From Brevibacillus porteri (GTDB lineage Bacteria > Bacillota > Bacilli > Brevibacillales > Brevibacillaceae): DNA of 52,294 bases. A model generated the notes under the pieces. That model was not told the DNA's origin, made no database searches, and saw only the letters and a program-made list of their open reading frames with translations. Below, one piece after another: positions 8,215-17,396 of this stretch (position 1 is its first letter; every line of letters starts with the position of its first letter). Location of the stretch: assembly GCF_003013475.1 (NCBI RefSeq), contig NZ_PXZO01000051.1, positions 1 through 52,294 on the forward strand. The letters are read 5' to 3'. Made by a program: the position numbers and the translations under genes.

Positions 8215-9270
8215 ATGTTCAAACAAAAGAAGAGTGTTAAAATTTTTCAGAGTTTTTTATTTCCTTTATTGCTTTTGTCTGTTACCGCATGTGGACAGCA
8301 AAGCGCTACTCCTGCAAACAATTCTACACCAGCCCCCGCAACCACGACGGCGCCTGCTCCGTCTACTGAAACCAAGCAGCTGACGATTGGAATTGCCCAA
8401 TTCGTGGAACACCCTGCTTTGGATGCAGCAAGAGAGGGCTTTATCAGCCAATTGGCGAAAAACGGCTACGAAAAAGACAAGCAAGTAAAAATCGATGTGC
8501 AATCCGCTCAAGCGAGCATGGATACTGCCATTCAGATTGCCCAAAAATTCGAGGCTGACAAAGTAGATTTGGTGTTGGCTATTGCAACCCCGACGGCACA
8601 GGCTGCCGCACAAACTAGCAAGCAGATTCCAATCCTGTTTACTGCGGTAACTGATCCAGTAGAAGCTGGTCTGGTAGCTGCGATGGACAAGCCAGGTGCG
8701 AACGTAACTGGTACATCGGATATGAACCCTGTCGAAGAGCAATTGAAGCTGATCAAAGAAATGAAAGCTGATGCGAAGTCTGTTGGAATCATTTATAGTT
8801 CTGGTGAAGTCAACTCCAAGGTACAGGTGGATGCGGCAAAAGCTGTAGCCGGCAAGCTTGGTTTAGAAATTAAAGAAGCGGCGATTACGAGTGCAACGGA
8901 AGTGAAGCAAGCAGCTGAGTCCATGGTGGGCAAAGTAGATGCTTTCTACGTACCAACTGACAACATGGTCGTATCTTCGATTGCAGCTGTTATCGGTGTA
9001 GCGGAAGCACAAAAAATTCCGGTCATCGCTGGTGAAGAAAACTCTGTGAAGAGCGGAGCGATTGCCACTTACGGGATCGACTACACAAAGCTGGGTGAGC
9101 AAACAGCTGATATGGCAACAAAAATCCTGAAGGGTGAAGCGAAGCCAGCTGATATGGCTGTTGAAGTGCAAGCAGACATGAAGCTCGTATTGAATAAGAA
9201 AGCAGCGGAAAAAATGGGTGTGACGATTCCGCAAGCCATGCTCGACCGTGCTGGACAAGTGATCGAGTAA
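8215..9270 (+). CDS. ABC transporter substrate-binding lipoprotein 2 (paralogue)
   Basis: Second PF04392-type lipoprotein, clearly paralogous to the preceding gene (shared blocks include QFVEHPALDAA, ATPTAQAAA, NVTGTSDMNPVEEQLKLIKEM and GAIATYGIDYTKLGEQTADMA). Signal peptide with lipobox VTAC, lipidated C26. A proline/threonine/alanine-rich tether (about residues 30-52) spaces the binding domain from the membrane; the first paralogue's tether is shorter. A ribosome site GAGGGGG precedes the ATG. The permease gene follows after 28 bases, so this copy is co-transcribed with the permease and ATPase. Confidence 0.88.
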   Translation: MFKQKKSVKIFQSFLFPLLLLSVTACGQQSATPANNSTPAPATTTAPAPSTETKQLTIGIAQFVEHPALDAAREGFISQLAKNGYEKDKQVKIDVQSAQASMDTAIQIAQKFEADKVDLVLAIATPTAQAAAQTSKQIPILFTAVTDPVEAGLVAAMDKPGANVTGTSDMNPVEEQLKLIKEMKADAKSVGIIYSSGEVNSKVQVDAAKAVAGKLGLEIKEAAITSATEVKQAAESMVGKVDAFYVPTDNMVVSSIAAVIGVAEAQKIPVIAGEENSVKSGAIATYGIDYTKLGEQTADMATKILKGEAKPADMAVEVQADMKLVLNKKAAEKMGVTIPQAMLDRAGQVIE

Positions 9271-9298
9271 TAAAAGCAGTAATTGGAGGATTTCTTCT

Positions 9299-10234
9299 AT
9301 GAATCAACTGGCAATAATGGGAGCCATTGAGCAAGGTTTACTATTTGGTATCTTGGCTCTCGGTGTATATCTGACCTTCCGAGTTCTAAACGTTCCTGAC
9401 TTGACCGTAGATGGTAGTTTTGCCTTGGGAGGCGCAATCGCAGCCAAGTTCATTATCGATGGCACCAATCCGTTTTTGGCCACTTTGCTGGCTTTCATCG
9501 TAGGTGGTTTGGCAGGGGCTTTTACGGGCGTCTTGCATACCAAAGGAAAGATTAACGCACTTTTGGCGGGGATCTTGACGATGATCGCCTTGTACTCGAT
9601 CAATTTGCGTGTCATGGGGAAAGCGAATCTGCCCCTTTTGCGGGAAGATACCCTGTTCACTTATGTGAAGGATATGGGCATTCCGAACCTGGCCGTAGGT
9701 GGAGTTACCTTGCTGTCTGGTGTAGCAATCGTCTTTATCGTAGGGGTTATGGTGTTGAAGCTCATCATTGACTGGTTCCTGCATACGGATATGGGTCTGG
9801 ATTTGCGTGCGACAGGTGACAACTCGAAGATGATCCGTAGCTTTGGGGTAAACACGGATTCGACAACGATCATTGGTTTGGCTCTCTCCAATGGCTTGGT
9901 AGCTTTAGCTGGTGCGTGGGTAGCCCAATACCAAGGCTTTGCGGATGTAGGAATGGGGATCGGGATGATCGTCATCGGTCTCGCTTCCGTTATTGTCGGG
10001 GAAGTTTTGTTTGGCAGCTCTTCGATTTTCCGAGTGACGCTTGCTGTCATTCTCGGCTCGATTGTGTACCGCTTAGTCATTGCACTGGCTCTGGATGCAG
10101 GACTCAATCCTTCTGACATGAAGCTGATTACTGCCCTGATCGTTATCTTTGCCCTGACTGTCCCAACTGTGGCAAAAGGCATCTGGAAAAAGCAAGCGGT
10201 ACGCACGGCAAGGGGAGGAAGCAGCGATGCTTAA
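9299..10234 (+). CDS. ABC transporter permease (BPD_transp_2 type)
   Basis: Membrane subunit of the importer. The 311-residue protein has about eight hydrophobic helices and the branched-chain/ribose-type permease pattern (FRVLNVPDLTVDGSFALGGA, then GLALSNGLVALAGAWVAQYQGFADVGMGIGMIVIGLASVIVGE). This is the TrpY-like group usually paired with PF04392 binding proteins. The ribosome site TTGGAGGA precedes the ATG. Its stop overlaps the ATPase start by 8 bases, indicating translational coupling. Confidence 0.9.
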   Translation: MNQLAIMGAIEQGLLFGILALGVYLTFRVLNVPDLTVDGSFALGGAIAAKFIIDGTNPFLATLLAFIVGGLAGAFTGVLHTKGKINALLAGILTMIALYSINLRVMGKANLPLLREDTLFTYVKDMGIPNLAVGGVTLLSGVAIVFIVGVMVLKLIIDWFLHTDMGLDLRATGDNSKMIRSFGVNTDSTTIIGLALSNGLVALAGAWVAQYQGFADVGMGIGMIVIGLASVIVGEVLFGSSSIFRVTLAVILGSIVYRLVIALALDAGLNPSDMKLITALIVIFALTVPTVAKGIWKKQAVRTARGGSSDA

Positions 10235-11024
10235 AATTAAAAACGTCAACAAAGTATTCAACGCAGGAACTGTGAACGAAAAGATCGCGCTTCGAAACGT
10301 TAATCTGGACGTTAAGAAGGGAGAGTTCATCACCGTTATCGGTAGTAATGGTGCCGGTAAATCGACGATGATGAACATGATCTCCGGTGGACTGACGCCA
10401 GATGAGGGCAGCATTACGATTGATGGCAAAGATGTCACACGCTTGGCGGAGCACCAACGCGCAGGTCTGATTGGTCGAGTCTTTCAGGACCCAATGGCAG
10501 GTACAGCGCCGAACATGACGATTGAGGAAAATCTGGCAATCGCTTTGGGGCGGGGAAAACGCCGTACACTTGGATTTGGGGTGAATAACCAGAAGCGAGA
10601 GCTGTTCCGTGAGCAGCTCAAGCAGCTGGATCAAGGGCTGGAGAACCGTTTGAAGACCAAGGTAGGTTTCCTCTCAGGGGGACAGCGTCAAGCGCTTAGC
10701 CTGTTGATGGCTACCTTCACAGAACCGAAGATTTTGCTCCTCGATGAGCATACAGCAGCGCTTGACCCAAAACGGGCGCAGTTGATTGTAGATTTAACGG
10801 AAAAAATCGTGGAGCGCTATAAACTGACGACAATCATGGTCACGCATAATATGGAACAAGCGTTGAACATGGGTAATCGTCTGCTGATGCTCCACGATGG
10901 GGGGATTATCCTCGACATTCCGGATGAGAAAAAACGGACGATGAAACCGCAGGATCTGCTTCGCGCATTCGAAACAGCCCGCGGTGGAGAAAGCTTCAGT
11001 GAAGATCGCTTCTTGTTAACCTAA
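10227..11024 (+). CDS. ABC transporter ATP-binding protein
   Basis: Cytosolic ATPase of the importer (TrpZ-like). Walker A GSNGAGKS at residues 39-46, Q-loop in VFQDPMAG, ABC signature LSGGQRQ, Walker B ILLLDEH with the catalytic E, and the switch histidine in VTHNMEQA. Full length at 265 residues. GGAGGAAGC supplies its ribosome site inside the permease gene. Operon end is marked by the hairpin at 11,037. Confidence 0.93.
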   Translation: MLKIKNVNKVFNAGTVNEKIALRNVNLDVKKGEFITVIGSNGAGKSTMMNMISGGLTPDEGSITIDGKDVTRLAEHQRAGLIGRVFQDPMAGTAPNMTIEENLAIALGRGKRRTLGFGVNNQKRELFREQLKQLDQGLENRLKTKVGFLSGGQRQALSLLMATFTEPKILLLDEHTAALDPKRAQLIVDLTEKIVERYKLTTIMVTHNMEQALNMGNRLLMLHDGGIILDIPDEKKRTMKPQDLLRAFETARGGESFSEDRFLLT

Positions 11025-11034
11025 TCGGAACGAA

Positions 11035-12258
11035 TCAGCCTTCCTGTTCAAGCAGGGAGGCTTTTTCATGCTTGGAAAGATACACGTACATGAATCCGGC
11101 ACCGATCAAGAGGATGCCCGCTACAATGGTGAATAGCATCGTGCCGCCATCATGCAGCAAGACAAGGCTACCCAAATATGGTCCACACATGCGGGAGATA
11201 TCCCAGTGTGTTCCCGTGATTGCGAAGTACCGCCCGCGCATCGTGACAGGTGATATTCGTGTGACGAAGGCCATCAACTGAGTCAGACCAATACTCTCCC
11301 CAAAGACGAGCAGCACTTGCAGAGAAAGAAGGACAGGTACGTTGTCGATGAAGGCGTAGCCCAAGGATACGATGAGAAAACAAATGTACGAGCCGCTAAT
11401 CAATAGGCGAGCCGGTAAGTGCTGTGTCCATTTGACGAGCAAATACTCGAGATTGAGCAACAGGACCCCTTTTACCGCAATGAGCAAGGCAAGTGTTTGC
11501 AAATAGTCTGGCAGCGTGTTTTTCAGATGAAGCTGGAGATTCGTCTCGGTTTGCGCGTAAAACAGACTGATCGGCAAAGACAACATCATAATGGCAAGGG
11601 CTGGTCGATAAGCATGCCAGGAGCCTCGTGAACGTACATCTGCTGCTTCCTCGACAGGAGCTTCTGGCAGCGGAGTTTGCGGGATTTTCCACCAGACGGC
11701 AAGAGCATAGATCAATAGCGAGATCGCAGTAAACAAAAATGCCATAGCAGGATCGTACTTATAAATGATGACGCCGACTAAAGGTCCCAATGCGGCCCCA
11801 ATACTGCTAGAAGTATTGAGAAGGGCAAAGGCACCTGCCATTTGTGCAGAGGAAATCGTATCAGCGAGATGCGCGCGGCTGGCAGGGATAAACAGGGAGC
11901 GGCCAGCACCGTTGATGATGTACAGGATCGCAAAGCCCAGCATGGAGTCTGCCCAAGCCATTCCCAACATTGCGAAGCCTTGCAGGAACAGGGCGAGTAG
12001 CATGATCGTTTTTCGGCGATAGCGGTCCGTGATACCACCAGCAAATATCGTCAGCAAAATTTCGGAGAAGGGCTGCAATCCAATGACGAGCATGGTCATA
12101 GTGACAGAGCCGCCGATGTTCTCGCTCAAGTACAATACGAGAAACGGAGCGATCATGGCGCTGGATAAAGAGGTAAGCGTTTCGCCGAACAGACGGACCC
12201 AGAGAAGCGTTGGATACGTAGCAAAGAATCGACGGAGTGCATGAGGGATGTGTGACAT
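11035..12258 (-). CDS. MFS transporter (probable exporter)
   Basis: Twelve-helix major facilitator of 407 residues. The loop 2-3 motif appears as GGITDRYRRKTIML (G-x3-D-x-x-R-R-K), and the N-terminal half carries an exporter-like GAALGPLVG motif in helix 5. Substrate unknown. The ATG has AAAGGA at proper distance. It is divergent from an SgrR-type regulator. In E. coli, SgrR acts on sugar-phosphate stress and its region is linked to the SetA efflux pump, so regulation of this exporter by its neighbour is a reasonable inference. Confidence 0.88.
   Translation of the reverse strand: MSHIPHALRRFFATYPTLLWVRLFGETLTSLSSAMIAPFLVLYLSENIGGSVTMTMLVIGLQPFSEILLTIFAGGITDRYRRKTIMLLALFLQGFAMLGMAWADSMLGFAILYIINGAGRSLFIPASRAHLADTISSAQMAGAFALLNTSSSIGAALGPLVGVIIYKYDPAMAFLFTAISLLIYALAVWWKIPQTPLPEAPVEEAADVRSRGSWHAYRPALAIMMLSLPISLFYAQTETNLQLHLKNTLPDYLQTLALLIAVKGVLLLNLEYLLVKWTQHLPARLLISGSYICFLIVSLGYAFIDNVPVLLSLQVLLVFGESIGLTQLMAFVTRISPVTMRGRYFAITGTHWDISRMCGPYLGSLVLLHDGGTMLFTIVAGILLIGAGFMYVYLSKHEKASLLEQEG
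11037..11068 (+). terminator. Terminator of the ABC importer operon
   Basis: Stem AGCCTtCCTG-ttcaag-CAGGgAGGCT followed by TTTTT. It lies within the 3' end of the convergent MFS coding sequence. Confidence 0.8.
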
Positions 12259-12277
12259 AAGAAAGTCCTTTCTTTCG

Positions 12278-12337
12278 GCTTTTTCCGGTTAGTTGGTGTT
12301 TTTAGAATTGTAAGGTGGCAAAGACCGGAGAAAAAGC
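12278..12337. promoter_or_regulatory. Inverted repeat between MFS and SgrR-like genes
   Basis: GCTTTTTCCGGT (12,278-12,289) and ACCGGAGAAAAAGC (12,324-12,337) form an inverted repeat with a two-base bulge and a 34-base spacer, in the divergent promoter region. It is a candidate binding site for the SgrR-like protein; the two half-sites may be bound together through looping. Confidence 0.4.
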
Positions 12338-12392
12338 GTACGATTAGGCGAATAGTTTTTTCATGTTTTCTGAGGGAATTGGTGGTGGCAAG

Positions 12393-14195
12393 ATGCAACT
12401 GGTTGAACAATACATGCGTTTATGTGCGGGGCGGCCTAATGAAGCGATAGGGCATCCGCTTGACATATCGTTAGCTGAAGTTGCTTCGCTTTTATTTTGT
12501 ACATTGCGGAATGCGACCTTGACCTTGAAAAAAATGCAAAGTCAGGGATGGGTAGTCTGGCAGCCGGGGAGAGGGCGAGGAAATCGATCTGTATTGACAT
12601 GCTTGCTTGCGCCCGAAGACCTGATTCTGAGCGTAGCCAAGGAGCTCGTTCAAAAAGGGGAGATTCGTGCTGCACGGGATATGATCGACGAATATGGGGT
12701 AAATTTGCCTGTTTTGGGTGAAAAATTTTCACGATGGATGAATAGTCAGTTTGGACATCGTGTGAAACGGGAAAAGGGAAATAAGGGCAGAGTCGATACC
12801 TTGCGTTTGTTTTACAATCGGCCATTTGCAGGGCTTGATCCGATCCATATTCTCCTGCGCTCCGAGTCACATATGGTAAAGCAGCTATTTGATTCTCTGG
12901 TTCAGTTTGATCCTGTCACGAAACGGATTGAACCCGCTATTGCTTTTTATTGGGACGCTAGTGAAGAAGGGAAGCAGTGGACTTTTTACTTGCGGAAAGG
13001 TGTCTTATTCCATCATGGCCGTCCACTTGTTGCGGATGATGTGCGCTTTTCTTTGCTTCGTTTGATGGAGCATTCCTATAAACATCGCTGGCTAGCCGCT
13101 TCAATCGAATCGATTACCGTCAAAGATGACTACGTATTGACGATTTCCTTGCATATGCCGGATGAATTGTTTTTACAGGCACTAAGCAAGGAATATATGG
13201 CGATTGTCCCCTGTGATTACGTTCTGGAGATGGGGGAGCAATTTGCGCAAATGCCAGTAGGAACGGGGCCGTTTCGAGTAGTCCGCAACGACGATTCCAT
13301 GCTCGTGCTGGAAGCGTTCACGCCTTATTTTGGTGGTAGGCCGTTCTTGGACCGAATTGAAATCTGGTGCGTACCTGGAATGGCAGCAGAAGCACAGGCA
13401 GATGAGAGCTTGTTATCTGTAATGGCTATGGATGATCATCGGGATACGAGCGCTCTGACATGGAGTGACGTCGGCAGATTGGAAGATTGTTTTCAATACG
13501 TCAGCTTGAATGGAGCAAAAAATGGCCCGCTGTCACATAGCGAATTTCGGAGTCTCATGGTGGCTATCATTTGTGGACAAGCCTTGAGACAAGAGCTACA
13601 GGGAACGAGGGAGCATGCAGTCATCTGGGGTGGAAGTGATTCGTTCCAAGAAAAAAGAGAGGTGCCGGAATCACAGGAGTTGGTGCGTATTTTCAAAGAG
13701 AGCGGGTATCAGGGAGAGGTACTGTCGCTCTACACGTATCCAGATTCCGATCATATAGAAGATGCCCAGTGGATTCAGAAAACGTGCGAGGAATACGGAA
13801 TTGCCATTGAGATCAGGTATGCATCTCCGGAGGAGCTTGCCTTGCCTCCGTTGTTACAAGAGGCAGATTTGGTTGTGGATAGTGCGAATGTAGATGAAAG
13901 GGCGGAGCTGTCTTTACGAGAATTTCTATACGCTGGTGCGTTGAGTATTTCACATCATTTAGATCCGCATGGAAAGGAAGAGATCGCGTATTGGATGAAC
14001 CGCATGTCGTGCGTCCAAACAGCACAAGACCAACAAGCTTGCGTGGACAGCATCATGCATACGCTTGCGGCTTGCAGTACGTTTGTCCCGCTGTATTCGA
14101 ATCGGGTAGAGATACTTGCACATCCGCGGTTATCGGGTGTAAGTCTGGATGCCTATGGCTGGATGGATTTCAGACGAATTTTTGTTAGGGAATAG
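12393..14195 (+). CDS. SgrR-family transcriptional regulator with solute-binding domain
   Basis: Predicted cytosolic sensor-regulator. N-terminal SgrR-type winged helix-turn-helix (about residues 5-110; LAEVASLLFCTLRNATLTLKKMQSQGWVVWQPGRGRGNRS) is followed by a family 5 extracellular-solute-binding-like domain (about 150-600; IHILLRSESHMVKQLFDSLVQFDPVT, GTGPFRVVRNDDSMLVLEAF). There is no signal peptide, consistent with intracellular ligand sensing. The ATG at 12,393 (600 aa) fits the family N-terminus; the frame is open to 12,363. Weak GGTGGTGG ribosome site. Divergent from the MFS gene, its likely target. Confidence 0.85.
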   Translation: MQLVEQYMRLCAGRPNEAIGHPLDISLAEVASLLFCTLRNATLTLKKMQSQGWVVWQPGRGRGNRSVLTCLLAPEDLILSVAKELVQKGEIRAARDMIDEYGVNLPVLGEKFSRWMNSQFGHRVKREKGNKGRVDTLRLFYNRPFAGLDPIHILLRSESHMVKQLFDSLVQFDPVTKRIEPAIAFYWDASEEGKQWTFYLRKGVLFHHGRPLVADDVRFSLLRLMEHSYKHRWLAASIESITVKDDYVLTISLHMPDELFLQALSKEYMAIVPCDYVLEMGEQFAQMPVGTGPFRVVRNDDSMLVLEAFTPYFGGRPFLDRIEIWCVPGMAAEAQADESLLSVMAMDDHRDTSALTWSDVGRLEDCFQYVSLNGAKNGPLSHSEFRSLMVAIICGQALRQELQGTREHAVIWGGSDSFQEKREVPESQELVRIFKESGYQGEVLSLYTYPDSDHIEDAQWIQKTCEEYGIAIEIRYASPEELALPPLLQEADLVVDSANVDERAELSLREFLYAGALSISHHLDPHGKEEIAYWMNRMSCVQTAQDQQACVDSIMHTLAACSTFVPLYSNRVEILAHPRLSGVSLDAYGWMDFRRIFVRE

Positions 14196-14205
14196 CATAA
14201 ATTTG

Positions 14206-14221
14206 TCACATAATTATGTGA
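14206..14221. promoter_or_regulatory. Perfect 16-bp palindrome upstream of TerB-like gene
   Basis: TCACATAATTATGTGA is a perfect palindrome without a T-run, 11 bases after the SgrR-like stop and 75 bases before the next gene. It looks more like a dimeric regulator site than a terminator. Confidence 0.4.
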
Positions 14222-14295
14222 AACCGCTTTCGTTTTTCATCGTATTATCATATGTAGTTATATATTATGCTCATAAAGCTTTTTGAGGAGGAACT

Positions 14296-14727
14296 ATGCC
14301 GGTGTATACCAAAATCGAAAAGGACAAACACATTTTGTTTGCGTCCATTCGCTTGATGATCTGCGTCGGACACGCCGACGGTTATATAGGAAATAAAGAA
14401 ATGGATCGTATTCATGAAATCGTGAATTCGGAGCATTTTACATTGAAAGAACGACAAATTTTAATGGATGACATGGACTATCCGAAGCGTCCGGAGGTCA
14501 TCGTGGAAGACCTGGTAGCCATGACGCAGGCTGAAAAGCTCGTTATGATGCGCAAGCTCTACCACATGGCATTGATCGATCGGAAGTTATCACCAGCGGA
14601 GACAAAAGAGATTGCCCGCATCGCTTGCCTGATCGGAATCTCGGAGGAAAAGCAGCGTCAAGTAGAAGAGTGGATTCGCGAAGGGATTGTTTGGCGCGAA
14701 CGCTGGAAAGATATTGTAGGAGAATAG
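14296..14727 (+). CDS. TerB-like (tellurite-resistance fold) protein
   Basis: A 143-residue all-helical cytosolic protein. The repeated pattern MICVGHADGYIGNKEMDRIHEIV and MALIDRKLSPAETKEIARIACLIGI (an acidic D-G/R-x-x-x-x-x-E metal-binding-like motif followed by E and I) is typical of the TerB/DnaJ-associated helical fold. Function is not established for stand-alone versions. Strong TTGAGGAGGA ribosome site. Monocistronic, ending at a GC-rich hairpin. Confidence 0.7.
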   Translation: MPVYTKIEKDKHILFASIRLMICVGHADGYIGNKEMDRIHEIVNSEHFTLKERQILMDDMDYPKRPEVIVEDLVAMTQAEKLVMMRKLYHMALIDRKLSPAETKEIARIACLIGISEEKQRQVEEWIREGIVWRERWKDIVGE

Positions 14728-14730
14728 ACG

Positions 14731-14762
14731 GGGCCCCAATATGATTGGGGTCCTTTCGTTTT
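14731..14762 (+). terminator. Intrinsic terminator after TerB-like gene
   Basis: Stem of GGGCCCCAAT and ATTGGGGTCC followed by TTTCGTTTT; the T-run is interrupted. Confidence 0.65.
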
Positions 14763-14858
14763 AGGTGGAAGCTTGGCGCAGCCTCGAATTCTACAGTACA
14801 ATAAGAAAAATGATGTCTTGGCGAGTGGCGACGCTATTTATGAAGGAGGAGACCCAAA

Positions 14859-15656
14859 TTGCGGATCTTGGTTACGAATGATGACGGCATCGATGCTCTT
14901 GGTATCAAGCGATTGGTAGAAGCTTTGCTCACTTTGGAGGGAGCGGAAGTCTATATAGTGGCACCGGTTGAAGAGAAAAGTGGGGTGGGACACGGAATTA
15001 CTTATCGCAGTGCGCTCGCGCCTGAACAGCGTGATTTTTACGGAATGCCGGTGAAAGCGTGGGCAGTCAATGGCAACCCTGCAGACTGTGTAAAAGCTGC
15101 TTACCATCTCCTGTTTGAACATGGGAAAAAGCCGGATATCGTATTTTCGGGGATTAACGTCGGGACGAATCTCGGACGTGATATTTATTACTCCGGTACG
15201 TGCAGCGGTGCCAGGGAGGCGGTAATCTTGGGGGTTCCCGGTGTTGCCCTTTCCTATGATAACTGGTTCGATCAAGACAACTACGGCGATGTAGTAGAGA
15301 TGATTCGTCCGATTGTAAAAGAATTCAGCGATCGTGCGGTCAAAGGAGAACTGGCGTCAGAGGTATTCTGGAATATTAATATCCCGCATGTACCGCTGGC
15401 TGAGGTGAAAGGAATGGTTCCGGCCACCTTGTCCATGAATCACTATGAAGACAAATATAGCGAAGAAGCAGAAGGCTATTATTTGGCACGCGAGTACCCT
15501 CAAGTCATGCCACTGGCGGAGCCGCTGGACTATGATTTGCTCAAGCATGGCTATATTGCGATTACCCCTGTCCACATTGACGCGACAGATCGGACTCTCT
15601 TAAAACAAATGGACAATTGGACATTGCTAAAAGCTTGGGGAAAACAGGAGGAATAA
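14859..15656 (+). CDS. surE: 5'/3'-nucleotidase SurE
   Basis: Divalent-metal-dependent nucleoside monophosphate phosphatase of stationary-phase survival. The SurE N-terminus ILVTNDDGIDALGI carries the metal ligands D8 and D9; NGNPADCV and SGINVGTNLGRDIYYSGTCSGAREA follow, as does the family core. At 265 residues it is full length. The start is TTG at 14,859, supported by GAAGGAGGAGACCC. It heads a cluster with the uncharacterised gene at 15,660, only 3 bases downstream. Confidence 0.95.
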   Translation: MRILVTNDDGIDALGIKRLVEALLTLEGAEVYIVAPVEEKSGVGHGITYRSALAPEQRDFYGMPVKAWAVNGNPADCVKAAYHLLFEHGKKPDIVFSGINVGTNLGRDIYYSGTCSGAREAVILGVPGVALSYDNWFDQDNYGDVVEMIRPIVKEFSDRAVKGELASEVFWNINIPHVPLAEVKGMVPATLSMNHYEDKYSEEAEGYYLAREYPQVMPLAEPLDYDLLKHGYIAITPVHIDATDRTLLKQMDNWTLLKAWGKQEE

Positions 15657-15659
15657 CGC

Positions 15660-16700
15660 ATGAATGAAGAATTTTTCCCCCCGTTAACCCCCGATGATAC
15701 CCTGTGTTCTCCAGACGATTCAACACAGGGAGAGGTTCTCGATCCCGTGGTTTATCACGATTTGTACAAGCTGGCAGAAGAGGAGGGGCTTCCTTACTTT
15801 GTCCGTCTAAGTGGAACGGGCGAGGTGGAGCTGTATTTGGTGTTCGAATCGGTGGATGCTTTCAGCGAGCAGACGAGAGATGCCGTTTCGCTCGAATTCA
15901 AAACGTATCAAAATAAACTGCTCGCTGTCATTTGGACACTGTCGGACCCGCTGAATCCACTTGGTTTTCCCTTGACGTTCGACATAGCGCATGCTGATGA
16001 GCGAAGCATGGCTTTGACAATGATCGAGCAGCAGTATATTTCTTTGCACTACTTGGCTTACGCGGATCGTGAGCTTACTCACATCTATTCCGAGTCGATT
16101 TCTTTTTCCCCAGCGGAAGTGGTTCGTACGCGTGAGATGATTCAGGCGCTCTATGAAGGAACACCTGATGCTCTTCCAGAAGAGGTGCAGGTGCGTGAGG
16201 AAGAGACAGAAAGCATCTCAGCGATGAGCTTGCCTGGATCTGTTTTTACAGAATCGGGGATGGCCTTCGTATTGCGTTACAAGCACATGAGAGATGTCCA
16301 TGGTGAAGAAGGAGCGCAGCATTTATTGATGAGTACTGTGCAGCAAGCAGTATGGGTCATGCGCAGGCACTCCCGCAGCGAGGTCCGGGATACGTCTTTT
16401 ACCGTATGGGCTGCGGAAGAGGGAGATTACGCGATGATCGTGCTGACGCCAAGTCTCTCGCATTTGTTCGAGGTCGTTCATATGTCAGGAGATGAAGCGA
16501 ATCCGTTCTCGCGCTTTTTGATGACCTTGCCGGAGTATGTGCAAACGCAGGACGTTTCTCCCTTGCAGGTAGGCGCCTATCCACTATTGCGTTATGAGAG
16601 CGGTCGCCTCTATCATTTGGAGCTGGATGAAGATGTACAGAAGCATCTCGCGCAGGCGTTTGCGAAAGCGTTTCCAGGAATGCCTGTCCCTTACCTGTAA
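15660..16700 (+). CDS. Conserved hypothetical protein, unknown function
   Basis: A 346-residue acidic cytosolic protein I do not recognise. The N-terminal half contains alternating beta segments (YFVRLSGTGEVELYLVFESVDAF, LLAVIWTLSDPLNPLGFPLTFDIA), the second half more of the same (DTSFTVWAAEEGDYAMIVLTPS). No signal peptide, membrane helix or catalytic motif can be seen. GGAGGAATAACGC gives a ribosome site. Starting 3 bases after surE, it is almost certainly co-transcribed with it. Confidence 0.8.
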   Translation: MNEEFFPPLTPDDTLCSPDDSTQGEVLDPVVYHDLYKLAEEEGLPYFVRLSGTGEVELYLVFESVDAFSEQTRDAVSLEFKTYQNKLLAVIWTLSDPLNPLGFPLTFDIAHADERSMALTMIEQQYISLHYLAYADRELTHIYSESISFSPAEVVRTREMIQALYEGTPDALPEEVQVREEETESISAMSLPGSVFTESGMAFVLRYKHMRDVHGEEGAQHLLMSTVQQAVWVMRRHSRSEVRDTSFTVWAAEEGDYAMIVLTPSLSHLFEVVHMSGDEANPFSRFLMTLPEYVQTQDVSPLQVGAYPLLRYESGRLYHLELDEDVQKHLAQAFAKAFPGMPVPYL

Positions 16701-16849
16701 TTGTTGAGAGATTGTGAAAAAAGACTCTCCCTGGAATCTTTTGTTCTTCGATGAAATATGGGTAAATAAGTCATTTTTCAACAAAGGATATGACAAGCGT
16801 GAATTCGAATTAAGTAAGACAGACAATCCATTGGGGAGAGGTGACGACG

Positions 16850-17332
16850 ATGTACGCTGTTGAACCCAATTTGTTCCAGGCTGTTTCTGAATGCGCCCAC
16901 CGTTTTCAAGGGGAGATTGAGCAACTGGCACAACGTCATGCACTTACGATCGAAGGAGGGCTTCCTGCCTTGGAGCTGCAGGTACATCCGCAGTTTCAGG
17001 CTTTGCTCGAGTACAATTTGTGGGGAGAAGCCGGTTTAGTCGTTATTCATGGGAAATTACATAAGCGCGATCAAGTTTGGACAGATTCGTTTTCAGTCAT
17101 GATGAAGTTTTCCTTGACGCATGATCCGAGTATCGATATCGAAGGAAAGAAGCAGCGCATTGAAGAGTTTTTATACGGGGAAGCAGAGTACTTCTGGAAT
17201 ATCCCTCCCGCTGGTCATGTCGGTCATAGTGAGCTGACCTTGCGTTTTACCTACCAGCCTGGTTCGAACCGTCTTGCGGAATATGTCAGGAGTGTTTTGG
17301 GAATCGTAACCGGAAAGATGATGGCTGCCTAA
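16850..17332 (+). CDS. Hypothetical protein
   Basis: A 160-residue protein of unknown function, no membrane segments. It has beta-rich segments such as LVVIHGKLHKRDQVWTDSFSVMMKFSLTH and a C-terminal SELTLRFTYQP. I chose the ATG at 16,850 because GGGGAGAGGTGA stands at correct distance; the GTG at 16,841 overlaps that site. The 150 bases upstream hold no gene; only a weak GAGAG/CTCTC hairpin after the preceding stop. Confidence 0.7.
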   Translation: MYAVEPNLFQAVSECAHRFQGEIEQLAQRHALTIEGGLPALELQVHPQFQALLEYNLWGEAGLVVIHGKLHKRDQVWTDSFSVMMKFSLTHDPSIDIEGKKQRIEEFLYGEAEYFWNIPPAGHVGHSELTLRFTYQPGSNRLAEYVRSVLGIVTGKMMAA

Positions 17333-17350
17333 CGCGGCAGGAAAGATAAA

Positions 17351-17381
17351 TGGCTCTCCGTCACAGGAGGGCTATTTTTTT
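17351..17381 (+). terminator. Intrinsic terminator upstream of thpR
   Basis: Stem GGCTCTCC / GGAGGGCT (G-T pair allowed) followed by seven Ts. It ends the preceding gene 15 bases before the thpR start. Confidence 0.75.
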
Positions 17382-17396
17382 CGAAGGAGGACAGAA

